A DNA stretch of 64,000 nt from Bilabrum cf. latius (Eukaryota > Bigyra: Bicosoecida > Bigyra > Bicosoecida). This document shows positions 36,701-48,500 of this stretch, piece after piece (the stretch's first letter is position 1; every line of letters begins with the position of its first letter). Under the pieces are notes generated by a model. That model was not told the DNA's origin, did not search any database, and saw only the letters and a list, made by a program, of their open reading frames with translations. A program made the translations under genes and the position numbers. Where the stretch lies: NCBI GenBank assembly GCA_965178125.1, contig OZ237745.1, forward strand, positions 62,001 through 126,000, in the 5' to 3' direction.

Positions 36701-38845
36701 AGCACGCTGAGCTTCCTGGCCCAGCAAGGCGTAGCTCTGGAGGACTCGGAGCGGGAAATGAAGGCGGCACTGGCCGCTCGCCGAGAGGCCCTCCGTCGGG
36801 GGCTTTCCCACCAGGCGGCCGTGGAGATGCTGGAGAACAGGCTGCTTGAGGAACAGGAGAGGAGGAGAAAGGCCGGGGCTGAGGCTGGGCCACGGGCTGG
36901 AGCAGCTACTGGCGGCACAGTCGTTGGGAGCAGCAGCGGGTTTCAGTCTGCGGATCCCTCTGGGCGTGCCACACCCTTGATAAGCAAAGAGGCAGTGCAC
37001 GAGCGCGCCAGGCAGATTTACGAGCACGCGGGCGGCGCTGGCCCGGCACAGGCCTCAGTCTCTGGCACTGCCTACCTGCTGCCTCCCGGGTCCAGGACCA
37101 TCTCGGCGCACACATCGCCGAGCGTGTCCCCCACTAAGGGGGAGGGGGCCGCGGGGGGCCGCAGCCTGCCCCCGGGGATGGGCCCAGGACCTCGCACCGA
37201 GAGCGGTGTGGCGAGTGCGGTGGCGCATTCCCCCACTGGCAGCGTGCCCCCAGTGGCTCGGTACGCGCCCCGGCTCTCTGCAGACGCGCTCAAGCAGATG
37301 GCCACGTTCCGCAAGGTGTCCTCGCAGGCACCCAGCAGGGCCAGCGGGAGCGTAGCACCCCCCTCGTTGCCCCCCACCGTGGGGTTCCCGACGAGGGGGA
37401 GCAGCCGAAGGGGCAGCTTGGGGTACGGCCGCTCGCACTCTAGGTTAGCCCCGGGGCGGCGGGCCAGGTCGAGCGCCAGAGGGCCGGCTGGCTCGAGGAC
37501 GGGGACGGGTGACATGAGGGTCCGGGCCTCGCGCTCCCCTTCGCCTGCAGGGCCGCAGCGGGGGGGCAGGTGGGGTAGCAGGCGCTCCTCCTGGGGAACA
37601 AGCCTGTCGGGTCGACTGGCCCTCGAGGCTGCACCGGGGCTCGGCCGAGGTGTTGGTGGCAGCGCCTCGCGCAGCTCCCGCGCGCAGTCCGACGCGCCCC
37701 CGAGGGTGCACCAGTAGAGGGTGGCACCACCGCCTGCTCCCGACAGTGTGCCCGAGCTGCCCGCCGAGAAGGAGAACGCATCTGAAAACGGGGAGCCTAT
37801 CGAGCGGGGTGCCTGGGGTCAGTCGGCGGCAGAGAATGTGCCCATGTTGCCGGATGAGGAGGATGCCGAGGAGGAGGAGAAAGAGGAAGGTGAAGAGGAG
37901 GCCGGGCCTCGCCTGGCAGTAGAAGGATACTAGGGGCTGGCGGCCACTGCGGCAACAGGCGCATCGTATAGTGGTGTTCCCGCTACTGGAGGTGCAGCAG
38001 GGGCAGGGACAGGGTTTGGGCAGGTCCCCCCCGGGATGGAAGACATGCCTGAGAGCGACAGGAGGGCGGCAGCTGCCATTGCGAGGGCACAGGCGGGGCT
38101 GGGGCGGGGGTCCAAGGCACCGCCGGGCGTAGCAGGGGCGGGCTCTAGCTCAGCCTACGCCGCTTCGCAGGGCCCGTCTGTCTCCGGGCGAAGGCACCGG
38201 CAGAGAAAATCAAAGGCGAGGGCAAGGGCCAGGGAGCTCGGGAGCGACGCCCGGTCCATCGCGGGGTACTCGACCGGGCTGCCGCTGGAGGTGCCTGTCA
38301 CCATGACGGGGCGCAATGCCGGGGAACAAGAGGGACACACGCCAGGCAACGGGCTGCGGAACGCGGTGACGCTGCGGGGAGCCCGTGAGAAAGCCTCTCA
38401 GTTCGGGGGGGCCGCGGGGGGGGACCGGTCCCACGCCGTGTTTGCCTCGCAGATGAGGGAGGGCTTCTACAGGCCCGACGATGCGCTCGAGGAGAGGACG
38501 GGCAGGAGACAGGCACCCGTGCGGGCCCCTGCCGGGTTGGGACCGTCCGACAGGTCGGTACCTTCTGACGCGACGCCGTCGTACGCCTACCGGCATGTCG
38601 CCAGTGAGGCGGGGTCGAGCGTGTACGACCGGCTGACCAACCCCGGGGGGTACACGGGGACGCACAGGCATCGGTTCGGGCGCGACGGGCGCGGCAAGGG
38701 TGTGCGCGGTAGGGATGACACGTCGGTGGACTATTAGTGGGCGGTGCACATGCAGCTCGATGCCGGGGCGCCTGTCCTGGCGGACGGGCTCGGGGGCGGG
38801 GGGGGATACTTGCGCCCGAAGGGCTCCGGCAGGGGCGGGCGGTGA
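33774..38845 (+). CDS. p25-alpha (TPPP)-like protein with SAM-like and WW domains
   Basis: Exons 33774-33873, 33961-34090, 34183-34250 and 34368-38845 give 1,591 residues and a TGA stop; donors are GTGAGC, GTAAGG and GTGAGT, acceptors all GCAG, and phases fit. The spliced N-terminus reads as a p25-alpha fold: MSFYGLRSVIS-Q-CQKLTVGRDAVELAF, then HLSFDGFLDALEELSNHVY (compare TPPP's TF..F..AL.ELA). The p25 C-terminal signature RLTNPGGYTGTHRHRFGRDG appears near residue 1515. Between them are a SAM-like helix bundle (about 333-390, RDIRSFLWSVGLEHAMGPLR), a WW domain (about 605-632: YEWEEFTNGDGYVYYVHLQS then RTQWEHP), and long Gly/Ser/Arg-rich linkers. UAGs include 33990, 34050, 35831, 36035, 37715, 37931 and 38735. 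TPPP proteins bundle microtubules; a flagellar or microtubule role is inferred. Confidence 0.68.
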
Positions 38846-39014
38846 GCTTGGGCTCGGTTCGCTAGATCTGCTCCGCGTCATACTGCGCTCATCATTCGCG
38901 GTCTCAATCAATCTGTGCTTTCGCGTTGTCGCGGACGATTCCAAAAACAATTCGGAATCAAAATCGTGCGATCCGCGGGTGGATTTCGGCTCCAGGCACC
39001 GTGCCCCTCTGTAT

Positions 39015-41441
39015 ATGAATGTTATTGACCATGAAGGACAATTTGCATCTTTTTCGTCATCTACAGTGATGCCAGGGGATTGGTCCAAGCAGCATGGCTC
39101 GATCGCCGGCTGCTAGATTGCAGCTCACATAATGAGCACATCAGAAATCGACCGCGCTGTCTCGTGTATTAGTACTATGAAAATTAAGAGCATTGAAATC
39201 CGGTGCCTGTCGACGAAGTCATCGCCAAAGTTGCTCGACAGACTAGTAGGTGGCCTGATTGATAAAGGCATTCAGATCCAGAGACTCAATATTAGCGCTG
39301 TTTTGAACTTATTGGGGAACCCTGGCCATGCAAAACCAATCAGCAGGCTACTGCGTGCAAACAATGCGTCATTACTGCATCTTGTGCTCCACCTCACTAG
39401 TGCAGAGGGCGAGCGTATCGAAGAAAAGTGTGCAGAGACGATTGCAGCGGCAGTTGGTACATGCGAGAGTCTGCGCTCTGTTCAGGGGACGTACTGCAGC
39501 AGGATTGACTAGGAAAGCTCGCACCTGATGATAGCCTTGGGCAATCTCCCGAATCTCGAGACTCTTTTGGCGTTCGATCATGGAGTGCCAGGTCCCGAAT
39601 CGAAGCCGTAGGCAAAGCGCAGCAGTTTCTGGCGGGCGGTGGGTTGCAGCAAATCGATACGGGCAGTTTCAGCCCCATATCCGAGGTGCAATGACGCAGA
39701 AGCCATTCGTGGAGCGTGCAAGGCCATCGCTGCGTCAGCCTCCTTGTGGCACCTCCAGATGGCCCTACCTCCAGACGCGCATCGGGAGGCTGTGGACTGC
39801 TACAGGCACATTGCATGCGAGTTGGAGCTGAATACCAGCCATGCATCTCGCCTTGCATCGATTGTGCTAACGGCGTGTGATTCGGATGTGGAGATTGCCG
39901 GCACGCACTTGCTACAGATGGCCCGGGCTGCGCCTCGACTGCGCCTCCTGCGCGTCCCCGACATGGATGCAAAGGGCCTGGCTGGCCTTGCTCAGCGTCT
40001 TCTTGATGGTTCCTGTCAGCTGGAGGAGCTTCATATTCATCGTGTTCGGGGCAAAACAGATGTATGGGAGCAATTTGGTAAAGCGCTTGCGACCAATCAG
40101 AGCCTGCGACGCTTGGAAATCTCATCGGGCTCCATCAAGAAGATTGGAGTGGAATCGCTCGCAACTGCCCTCCAAACGAATGTTTGCCTGGAAAAACTAA
40201 AGATACCGGTGAGCGGCGTACCGAATCGCAGCATTCTGAAGCTCCTCGCCGCCGTTGGGTACTCCAACGAGACCCTCACGGCCTTGCAGCTTGCGGGCCG
40301 CTTGGACGGCAACTTGGACGATTTGCGGCTCGCACTGGCTCGGGCACTGGAGATGAACGCGTCTCTCACGTACATCTACGCACCTATGCTCTTCGCCTTT
40401 GATTCGCGCTCCAGCACGTGCTGGCATTTGGTGGACGCCGTTGCTGACAGCAGCCTGGTAGAGCTCGAGGGCACTCTTCGGAAATTCGTCTCGGACTGGC
40501 CGGTGCTTGAGACCATCATCCGTTCCAACTGCACGCTGAGAGCGCTGCACTTAACGCATGATTTTTCCGGGCCTAAGAGGGATATCCCGAGCCTGGCCAG
40601 GCTCAAGATGAGGCAGCACGTGCCGAGGTATGCCCCCGGCCTCGCCTCGTGCTGCCCCAAGGATAGCCCCGAGGCTCCTTTCATGCAGCCGGCAACGCGG
40701 CCCCAGTGCGACGAGGTGCTCGGGCGGTGGCTCTAGGAAGTGCCCCAGGCACGACGAGCCGCGTGTATGCTCCGGATGACGGCCCCGTCGTCCAGGGAAC
40801 AAGTCGATCGGGGGCTCTTGCTCGATGTCCCTGCCGTGGCTGCATACGCTACCCGTGCCCTCGAGGCGGCGGTGGTGGTCGAGAGCAGCAGGGAGGGTGT
40901 CATCGTCGCACAGGTACTGCTGGAGGCCGCTCGATTCGGAGCCGAATGTGCGCGGGCCAGGGCGGGGTGTGTGTAGATATATTGCCAGCCTCTGGCAGGC
41001 GAGTTGCCGTACGGGCCCGGGCGTGAGGAGGACAGCAACGCTGCCAGGCGGAGGATGAAAGACGCGCTGCAGTCGTCTGGGCTGCGCAAAAGTGCCACGC
41101 GGATTGTGCGTGGAGCGTCCGGTGGCGTGGGCGGGGTCAAGCGGGGCGGAGTGGTGGTCCGTTGCGTCAAGATGCTCCAGATCTTGGACAGTTGGGCGGC
41201 GGACAGGCTGGTCCGATGGAGGAGGGCCGTGGAGGCCAAGAGGGACGCTGGTATGGTGTTCCAGGCTGCAAGAGATGGTCGTCCGTTGGAGCTGGGGAAG
41301 CGGCTGAGGCTTGGAGTGCTGGCTGGGGGCCTGGATGCGAAGGGGTTGGTGGATGATGGAGCAGGTGGCACGCGGTTGGTGAGTCCATTGGAGGCGGCGA
41401 GGCTGGGTGAGCATGAAGACTGCGTGAAGCTATTGCGGTAA
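39015..41441 (+). CDS. Leucine-rich repeat (RNI-type) protein, ankyrin-like end
   Basis: A single frame from ATG 39015 (or ATG 39132) to TAA 41439-41441, open across UAGs at 39114, 39510, 39606, 40734 and 40974. Residues 60-520 contain irregular LRRs of the ribonuclease-inhibitor type: LLRANNASLLHLVLHL, LRLLRVPDMDAKGLAGLA, ALATNQSLRRLEISSGSIKK, ALQTNVCLEKLKIPVSG, ALEMNASLTYIYAP. The last 35 residues (SPLEAARLGEHEDCVKLLR) look like one ankyrin-type helix pair. No enzymatic motif is seen. RNI-type LRRs mediate protein binding; the partner is unknown. It is one of three genes here that end in UAA, and it converges on the GST gene with only 55 bases between stops. Confidence 0.62.
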
Positions 41442-41496
41442 TGTACCCAGAAGTAACAGAGTGCTGCGCATCATTGCAGGCGAGTACCGAGCACGT

Positions 41497-42382
41497 TCAG
41501 CTGGAAGCCTTTTCCTTGGCCTCTGCCTCTGCCTTGGCCTTCCGCTCCGCCATCCTCTTGGCCATAGAACCGTCTGCGTATCCCTTGTACTGCTCAATGA
41601 AATATTCGGGCTCCTTGGTGCACGCCTTGATGGCCTTGTGGGCATGGCAGGCAGCCGACCATTCGGCCACGCGGGGGAGGCCAGCCGGCAGATCGAAGTC
41701 TCGGTAGGCCTTCAGCACGCCGAGGCGCACGAACCACGGGCACACGAGGATGTCGCCGAAGCTAAGGTCGGCTCCCGCGATGAACGGACCCTCGGGCTCG
41801 CCGGCTGCCTTGCGCCTGGCGTCAGCGGCGAGCAGCTGCTCGTTCATCTTGCCCAAGGTGGCAACCAGACCCTCGCGGGCCGCGTCCTGCTTTTCCTTCT
41901 CTTGTCCCATGAGAAGTCCGTAGTATCCATTGATCACCGACCCAGCGAGCTCTCCAAACATCTCGGATTCCACTGAAGCCACAGGGTTCGAGGGCGTCAA
42001 GGACGGGCGTCCTTCAGCGCGCGCCTTCTGGTCAACGTACCGCGCCACATGTGAAGACTCAGTTATGATATTATCTCCATCCTGAAGTACGGGCACCTTC
42101 CCGTCGCTGCTCTGATCTGCACCGAGCGCTTTCCTGTAGATCTCAGTAAACCACTCTGGCTTGTCCATCAACGAGGTCTCTCTGAGCTTGTAAGGAGTCT
42201 TGGTATAGTTGAGGGCAATGTGCGCCCTTGCCGCGAAAGGACACACGAGGTGGGTGACCAGACTCACTGCAGAAAGGGGTTTGGAAGCGACGGAACGCTT
42301 AGCGACGTGGCACCACAGTGTACCGGATCCATCGCAGTATCACGCGTATATACTCACTTTCGCTGTCTGCTGAAGACGCCAT
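41497..42382 (-). CDS. Glutathione S-transferase, omega/lambda-like
   Basis: Exon 1 is 42358-42382 (ATG 42382) and exon 2 is 41497-42266; the 91-base intron has GTGAGT and CTGCAG and splits an ATG codon. The product is 264 residues, ending in TGA. The thioredoxin-like N-terminal domain has CPFAARAHIALNYTKTPYKL, with Cys in the position used by omega, lambda and dehydroascorbate-reductase-type GSTs, then GKVPVLQDGDNIITESSHVA with the cis-Pro and E-S glutathione-binding pair. The helical C-terminal domain includes FIAGADLSFGDILVCPWFVR. The Cys suggests thiol-transferase or dehydroascorbate reduction rather than classical conjugation. The C-terminus is a Lys/Glu/Ala-rich helix. No UAG is used. 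Confidence 0.88.
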
Positions 42383-42553
42383 ACTGCTTAAGTTTCTATT
42401 GAATACTCTGAGACTGGATAACTATCTAGCTGTGCGGGCAACTCGGTGCATACACGAGTGACTGAACGTCGCGCTGTCGATGACGGGGCGCTCCGCAAAC
42501 CGGAAGTCGAGTCGAGCAAACGCAAACAGTGAGTGGCATCAATTTAGTGCAAC
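42383..42553. other. Short gap between GST start and kinase stop
   Basis: These 171 bases lie between the GST start codon and the UAA of the giant kinase, both on the minus strand. Nothing beyond expected UTR and promoter sequence was seen. Confidence 0.4.
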
Positions 42554-45500
42554 TTAAAGTCGCCTGCGAGCATCAAGCACTCCTTCGGTGCCTCTACCAA
42601 GCCCCCCTTGCATCATCCTCCCAGCCGCCGCTCCTGCGGACCCACCCGCCGGCACGTCCTCAAACCTCGCCTTGGGCTGCTCCCTGCGCCTCTTCCGCTT
42701 GCCCCCTTTCTTCGGAGCCGGTGTCCTGCCATCGTTGGAAGTGCACTCATCTGCAGTGACATCCTCTCCCTTGACTGCGCCGCCCCTGCCCCTGCCCCTG
42801 CCCCTAGTCCTCACCACGGAGCCACCGGCCGCCGCCGCGTTGGAGGCGACGGGGGCAGGCGCTAGCCCTGCGTCTGGGGCAGCAGGCCGCATCAGGGCGC
42901 CGGACCTCTGCACTTGCTTTGTCGGCGGCTTAGCATGCTGATTCGCTGCCTTGGCCCTGCCCTTGCCCTTGCCCCCTCCGCTGCTCCTGCCCCTGGTCCT
43001 CGTCCTCGTCTTGGCCTTGGCCTTGATCGCACCCGCGGGGGTGTCACCGGCGCGGGCGATGAGCCGCTACCCCTCCACAAAGGCGAGGCGCTGCTGCCGG
43101 CCGCGGCTACGAGGGCCGTGCTGCTTCTCCTTCTCGTTCTCTTTCAACTGCTGCTAATCATCGGGCTCCTTTCCCCTGGCTGGCGCACGCCTGCCCTTGC
43201 CCATACCCTTGCCATTGCCACTGCCCTTGCCCTTGCCCTTGCCTGCAGCCCGCACCTGCAGCCTTCCAAGCGACGACGACTGTAGCGCTGCACAGCCCAC
43301 CGAAGATGAAGCAGAGCCCACTCGGCTGAGCGGAAGCTGGCTCAGGGCGTGACCACTGCCCGTGCTCTTGCCCCTGCCCTTGCCATTGCCCCTGCCCTTG
43401 CCCTTGCTTTGATCCCGTCCCATAATTGCAACACCCTCCCCTGCCTCCTCATCTTCGTCTTCGTCCTCGTCTTCGTCCTCACCGGAATCGCTCATTGCTT
43501 GGTTGGCTCGCCCATTAACCAGGCTGCCGCGGCTCCCATCGTCCTCGAAATCATCCTCATCCTCAACCCTTTCCTCGCACTTGTCTTGCGTGTCCAGTGC
43601 ATGCCCGTCGCCGCCCCTATCCCTGCCCCTGCCTCTTGCGCTGCCTCTCGCCGCCATCACGTCGCTCACCCGCCCAGGCATCGAGCTGGCCAGCGATGAT
43701 GGCACCGCTGCACCATCGTGCAGTGCACCATTCACATCACCATCTCGACCCCCTGTCCCAGTCCCGCTCAACCCGGGCATGCTTTCTTCCATGTCCTGGT
43801 CCTCGATGACGCGGGCCTCGCTGGACTCATCCATCGCACCTCCCCCACTACAGAGCTTCAAACCATCGAGCCCATTGGCCTGGGCCTTGCCCTTGCTCCC
43901 ACTCTCGTTCAAACCCTCGTCCTCCTCCCCGCTCTCGCCACCTTTACCCGTCCTCCGCCGCAGCCTTCCCCTGCCCCTCGTCTTCGGCACGTCCTCGGGG
44001 GATGACACGAACGAGTCTTCCACGGGAGATCGGACCGTCGAACGGGGCCTGGAGGGTGCATCGCACTGCTGGGACGGAACCCTGCCCCTGGATCGCCTCG
44101 CGGGCCCGCTGGAGAGCCGAAGCGACGAAGACACCCTCTTGCGGCCCGCGCGGGCGGGGCGGCTGGAGGGCTTCGCCGCTGTGGGGGCTTGCGAGGATGC
44201 GGAGCTGGCGCTGCTGCTGCTGCGCTGCAGGCCAGACGCATCGACCACATCATCGCCCTGCCTATCGTCATCTTTGTCCCCGTCTTCGTCTAGCATGGGC
44301 GGCTGCGCTGGCAGTCCACCGCGCTCCTGTTCCCTGACCGTACTGTCTATCGCACCACCCACCACCCCACGAACACGGCACTCGTCATGGCGCGCGGCAT
44401 CAGCGACAGAAGGGGCCCCGAAGTCTAGTGCCCGCTAGGTTATGCCGGTGACCGTGGCCGAAGTCTAGTCAGCCCGGGCGGACGACTCGATTCCGGCCCC
44501 GTGCCCATCCACCGCCTGACGGTGCGAGCTCGAGATTCCGCGCCGCGCCGATGCCGCAGCACCAGCACAAGCACCGGTGAGCCGGCGGCCACCGCTGCCG
44601 ATGAGACTGCCTGCATCTGCAGACACATCGCCGTCGAGTAGCGGCTGCCGAATTGCTCCACTGCCGTCCCGCCCTTCACCTCGGATGCTGGACAGCGGAC
44701 CCGGCGTGGCGCTACCAGCGGGCAGATCCCTCCTCATGGAACGGTCGGCGCTAGCTCCACCCGCCACTGACTTCACCCGGGCCAGCGCCCCGCGCGCGGG
44801 CTCGGACACACTGCCTACACCTGTCGAATCAAGCAGGCTGCGCATGCCCGCGCTGGGGCTGGCAGAGCCCACGGCGAGTCGCAGTCGGGCAGGTGCGGGG
44901 GTCTTGGCCGCACCAGCCAGGAAGGGGCTATTGTCATCGTGACCCGCCGCATGGTGACCCGGGTCACGATCACGGCCCTGGGCTTCGTCCATGCTGCCCC
45001 TCCGATGGCCCTCTGTCTCCATCGCGATGGAGGGGGGCGCTGCCGAGGAGGCTCCTGCGGTCCTGAGCAGGTGGGCCCGGCTGGATGCGGGGGCTGGCTT
45101 GCGAGCCGTGCGGGGGACTGCCTTACCATGCATCGCCCCTTGTCCACGTGACTCACGAGTGGGTTCCTTCCTACCCTTCCCAAGCACTGCCTCCCCCCAC
45201 CCGTCCAGGTCGTCGTCCTCTTCTTCGCCCTCGCTCCCCTGCTGCATCTTCATCTGCTACTACTGCTGCTGCTTCTGCCCCGGTCCACCAACGGCGTCAC
45301 CGTGCACCTCATCACAGACCCCCTTGCCCAGCCGCACCGCCGCCTTGGGGTCCCTCGCCCGCACCCTGACGGCCCCCGTCTCTGCCTGGTGCAACAGCGT
45401 CATCACCTCGATCTCGGACTCGGCCAGGTACCTGCTGCTGGCCAGCTGGTCGGCCCTCACTCTCTTGCCAGGGTCGCTGTCCAGCAGGCTTCGCACGATG

Positions 45501-48500
45501 GCTCGCAGGGCCAGGGGCAGGCGCCTCCTCTCCGCCACCCGCTCGAACCGCCTCAGGGTGGAATTGAACGAGTCCGTGGAGCACGTCAGCGCCCGACCGC
45601 TCACCAGCTCGTACATGGTGACTCCCAGCGAGTACATGTCGGCCTGCGCCAGGTCCAGAGTGCCGCCCCCGGCGAAGAAGAGCTCAGGGGCCATGTAGCG
45701 GCTGTCCCCATCGTCTGGGTTCTGCTTGGTGCGTTGCGCCGCCAGGCCCAGATCGCCGAGCTTGTACTGCGGCATGCATGGGAAGTCCCAGTTGCAGTCC
45801 TCGGCGACAGTCGCGAGCTGCTGGGCCTCGCCCTCTTCGCCCTCGTCCCCGGAGGCGCCGGATGAATCCATCGCTGGGGATGGAGCGCACTCGGGGCGCA
45901 CGGGCGCGAGCACCTGCACCAGCTCGGAGCTAGACCCGGAGCTGTTCTGCCCCGCTTGAGCCTCCTCGGCAATCTGCGAGCCCGCCTCGTCGTCGTGTTC
46001 GTCTGAAGTGGCCGCCTGCTCCTGCTGCTACTCGTGCTATCTCTCTCCTTCGTCGCCAAAGCCCAGCCGTACCCCAGTGCCGCCAGCTCCCTGACCCAGC
46101 CACGCAACATCGTCCCGCGATCGTTTGCTCTCCCTCTCTTTCCTAAAGCCCCGCAGCAGCAGCCTCAGCCTCCTCAGCCTGAAGTGTGCATCCGCGCTCG
46201 CCAGCCCCGTCATGTCGGCGCACTCCGGCAGCCACTCGCCCCCCTGGTCGCACATGCCCGACCCAGCGCCGTAGTACACTAGCACGTTGGAGGTCTTGAT
46301 ATCCATGTGCGCAACGCCGCGTCTGTGCATGGCCGCCAGCCCGCGGGCCAGGTGCAGCAGGATCAGGCGGAGGTCGAGAGAGGTGGGCAGCAGCCGCCGG
46401 TGCCTAGACCTTCGGAGTGGTTCGATCTCGATGCGGCCGTCAACGTACACGAGACCGTCGGGCAGCGGGGCCCGGGCCTGGGTATGTTCCTGGGCCTCAG
46501 CTGGCTCATGCACGGGAGCACTGATCCCAGGGGGTGGTGCCGCTCCCCCAGCATCCATCCCTGGCTCCTGTGCCCTGCCGTCATTGCCCGCCCCATCTCC
46601 TAGTCCAATTGATATTCCCGGTGCGTTCTGCGTGCGCGCCTCTCCCTCGTCAGCCTCTTCCATCGCCTGGGTCTCCGCCTGCCTCTGGAACTCACCCGCG
46701 AGTCCCGCGGCCTGGGTCCCTAGAAAGGCAACTTCCTGCGACATGACTGTGCCCACACCGTCCCCTGCATCCCCGTCCTCGTCCTCAGAGCCCGCCTCGC
46801 CTTCCCTCTCTGGAGTGGACAGCATGCCGGGTGGCAGGGGGATCCCGCTATCGCCCTCCTGCATGGCCTCTTGCCCGTTGCCTTCTTCGCTCTAGGAACT
46901 GGGCCGGAGCTGGCCATGCTTGCCCTGGCCCTGGCCCTGGCCCTGGCCCTGATCCTGGCCCTGATCCTGGCCCTGGCCCTGGCCCTGACTGCTGCTGCTG
47001 CCCGATGCCTGCAGCTGCGTGCTCTGCGTGCCAGCCGCATCTTCAGCATCCTGCTCTGCCTCCTGCGACGCAGCGTGGCCATCCGCGCGCTGTTGCTGCG
47101 GATCGGTATCGCTCTGCACCGGCGGTGCAGTCTGGGGCATGGTAGGGCGCTGCGACAGCGTCAGCGTGGACTGCTTGCCCCTGCTCCTCCCGCGGCGCCC
47201 TACAGACCGCGAGCCAAGGGCCAGCCCGGTCGCGTCGATCGAGGACTGTCGCCTCAGCAGCGGGGCTGCAGCTCGCAAGGACTCGGCTGTTTTGGCGTGC
47301 AGTGCACCCAGGCCCGAGGATCGACCCACCACCGACGAGGAAGACGAGGCCGATCCTGGACCCTGGCTGGAACGATTCGAGATAACGCTGCTGGGAGTGG
47401 GCGCGTCCATCTGCACCCCTAGCCCGAGGCCCATCTCGAGGAGCGCACCTCCTCGCTGGGTCAGCGAGGTGCCCGCCGTTGCAGTCGCAGATGGTGCCCT
47501 GCCCCTTGACCTGCCGGATCCTGGCTGCTGGGTAAGAGACATGCCCCTCGAGACAGGCGCATTCTGCCGCTGCTTCTGCGTGCTGGATAGTCTCCTGGCA
47601 CTCTGCACGGCCTGGGACAGTGGGGGCCTGCCGCCCGGTGTGGCGCCCACACCGACAGCGACACCGCTGGTCCCCTCATCGCCCACCTCCACGCGCCTGC
47701 GCTTCGAGGGGCGCCCATGCTGCGATGCACCCGGCAGCACCTTTCCCCTGCTGCGCACCCAGGTCATCAGCGGGCCCTGAGGACGAGAGGAAGAAGAGGA
47801 GGAGGTCGAGTGGTGTGCGCCACCCTGCCGAGAGCCCTCGCCAGAGTACCCAGTCCCTGCCGAGCCGCTGGTCCGACTCCGGCGCAGAAGTACGCCGCCA
47901 CTCGCCGCGCTGCCTCTGGGCAATGGCTGCGCTGCCCATCGGCCTCCATCGGCCTCACCTGCGCGCCTCTGGGCAGAGGCAGAGGCAGGCTGCGGGTTGC
48001 TCGTGCCCCGCCGGGAGGCAGCGCTCAGTTGGGAGGCCCTGACGAGTGCCTTGCCCTCGGTGAGTGACAGCGCCCGCTGCAGCCGGGGACCGCCGCCACC
48101 ATGCAATGCACCCGCACCGGAGGCAGGGGCCAGCTCAGCCGGCGTGTGCGGGTTGGAACCCGACCGGCCCCTGCCCACCGCTGGGATGGAGATGGATACC
48201 GCGGTGTGACGAGCAGCCGACGAAGCCGAGCCGCTTCGGTCCGAGGGCACTCCGGCACTTGGAGGCAGGCCCGAGCGCGACCCAGAGCCCGCGCGCATCG
48301 ACGACTGTGGGCCCTAGAGCGGAGCAGAGGCGAGGCCCTGGCTGCTGCCTCCGCCCTCTTGCCGCGCCTAACCACCGCGGGTCCCTGCAGCGCCCCCCAC
48401 CATGGGGACCCCGCCGTGCGCATAGCTCGAGCCCAGCGGGACCAGCTCGGGCTCTTCCTCGTCACTATCGCCGGAGGTACTGCCGTGCATTGCACCCGGG

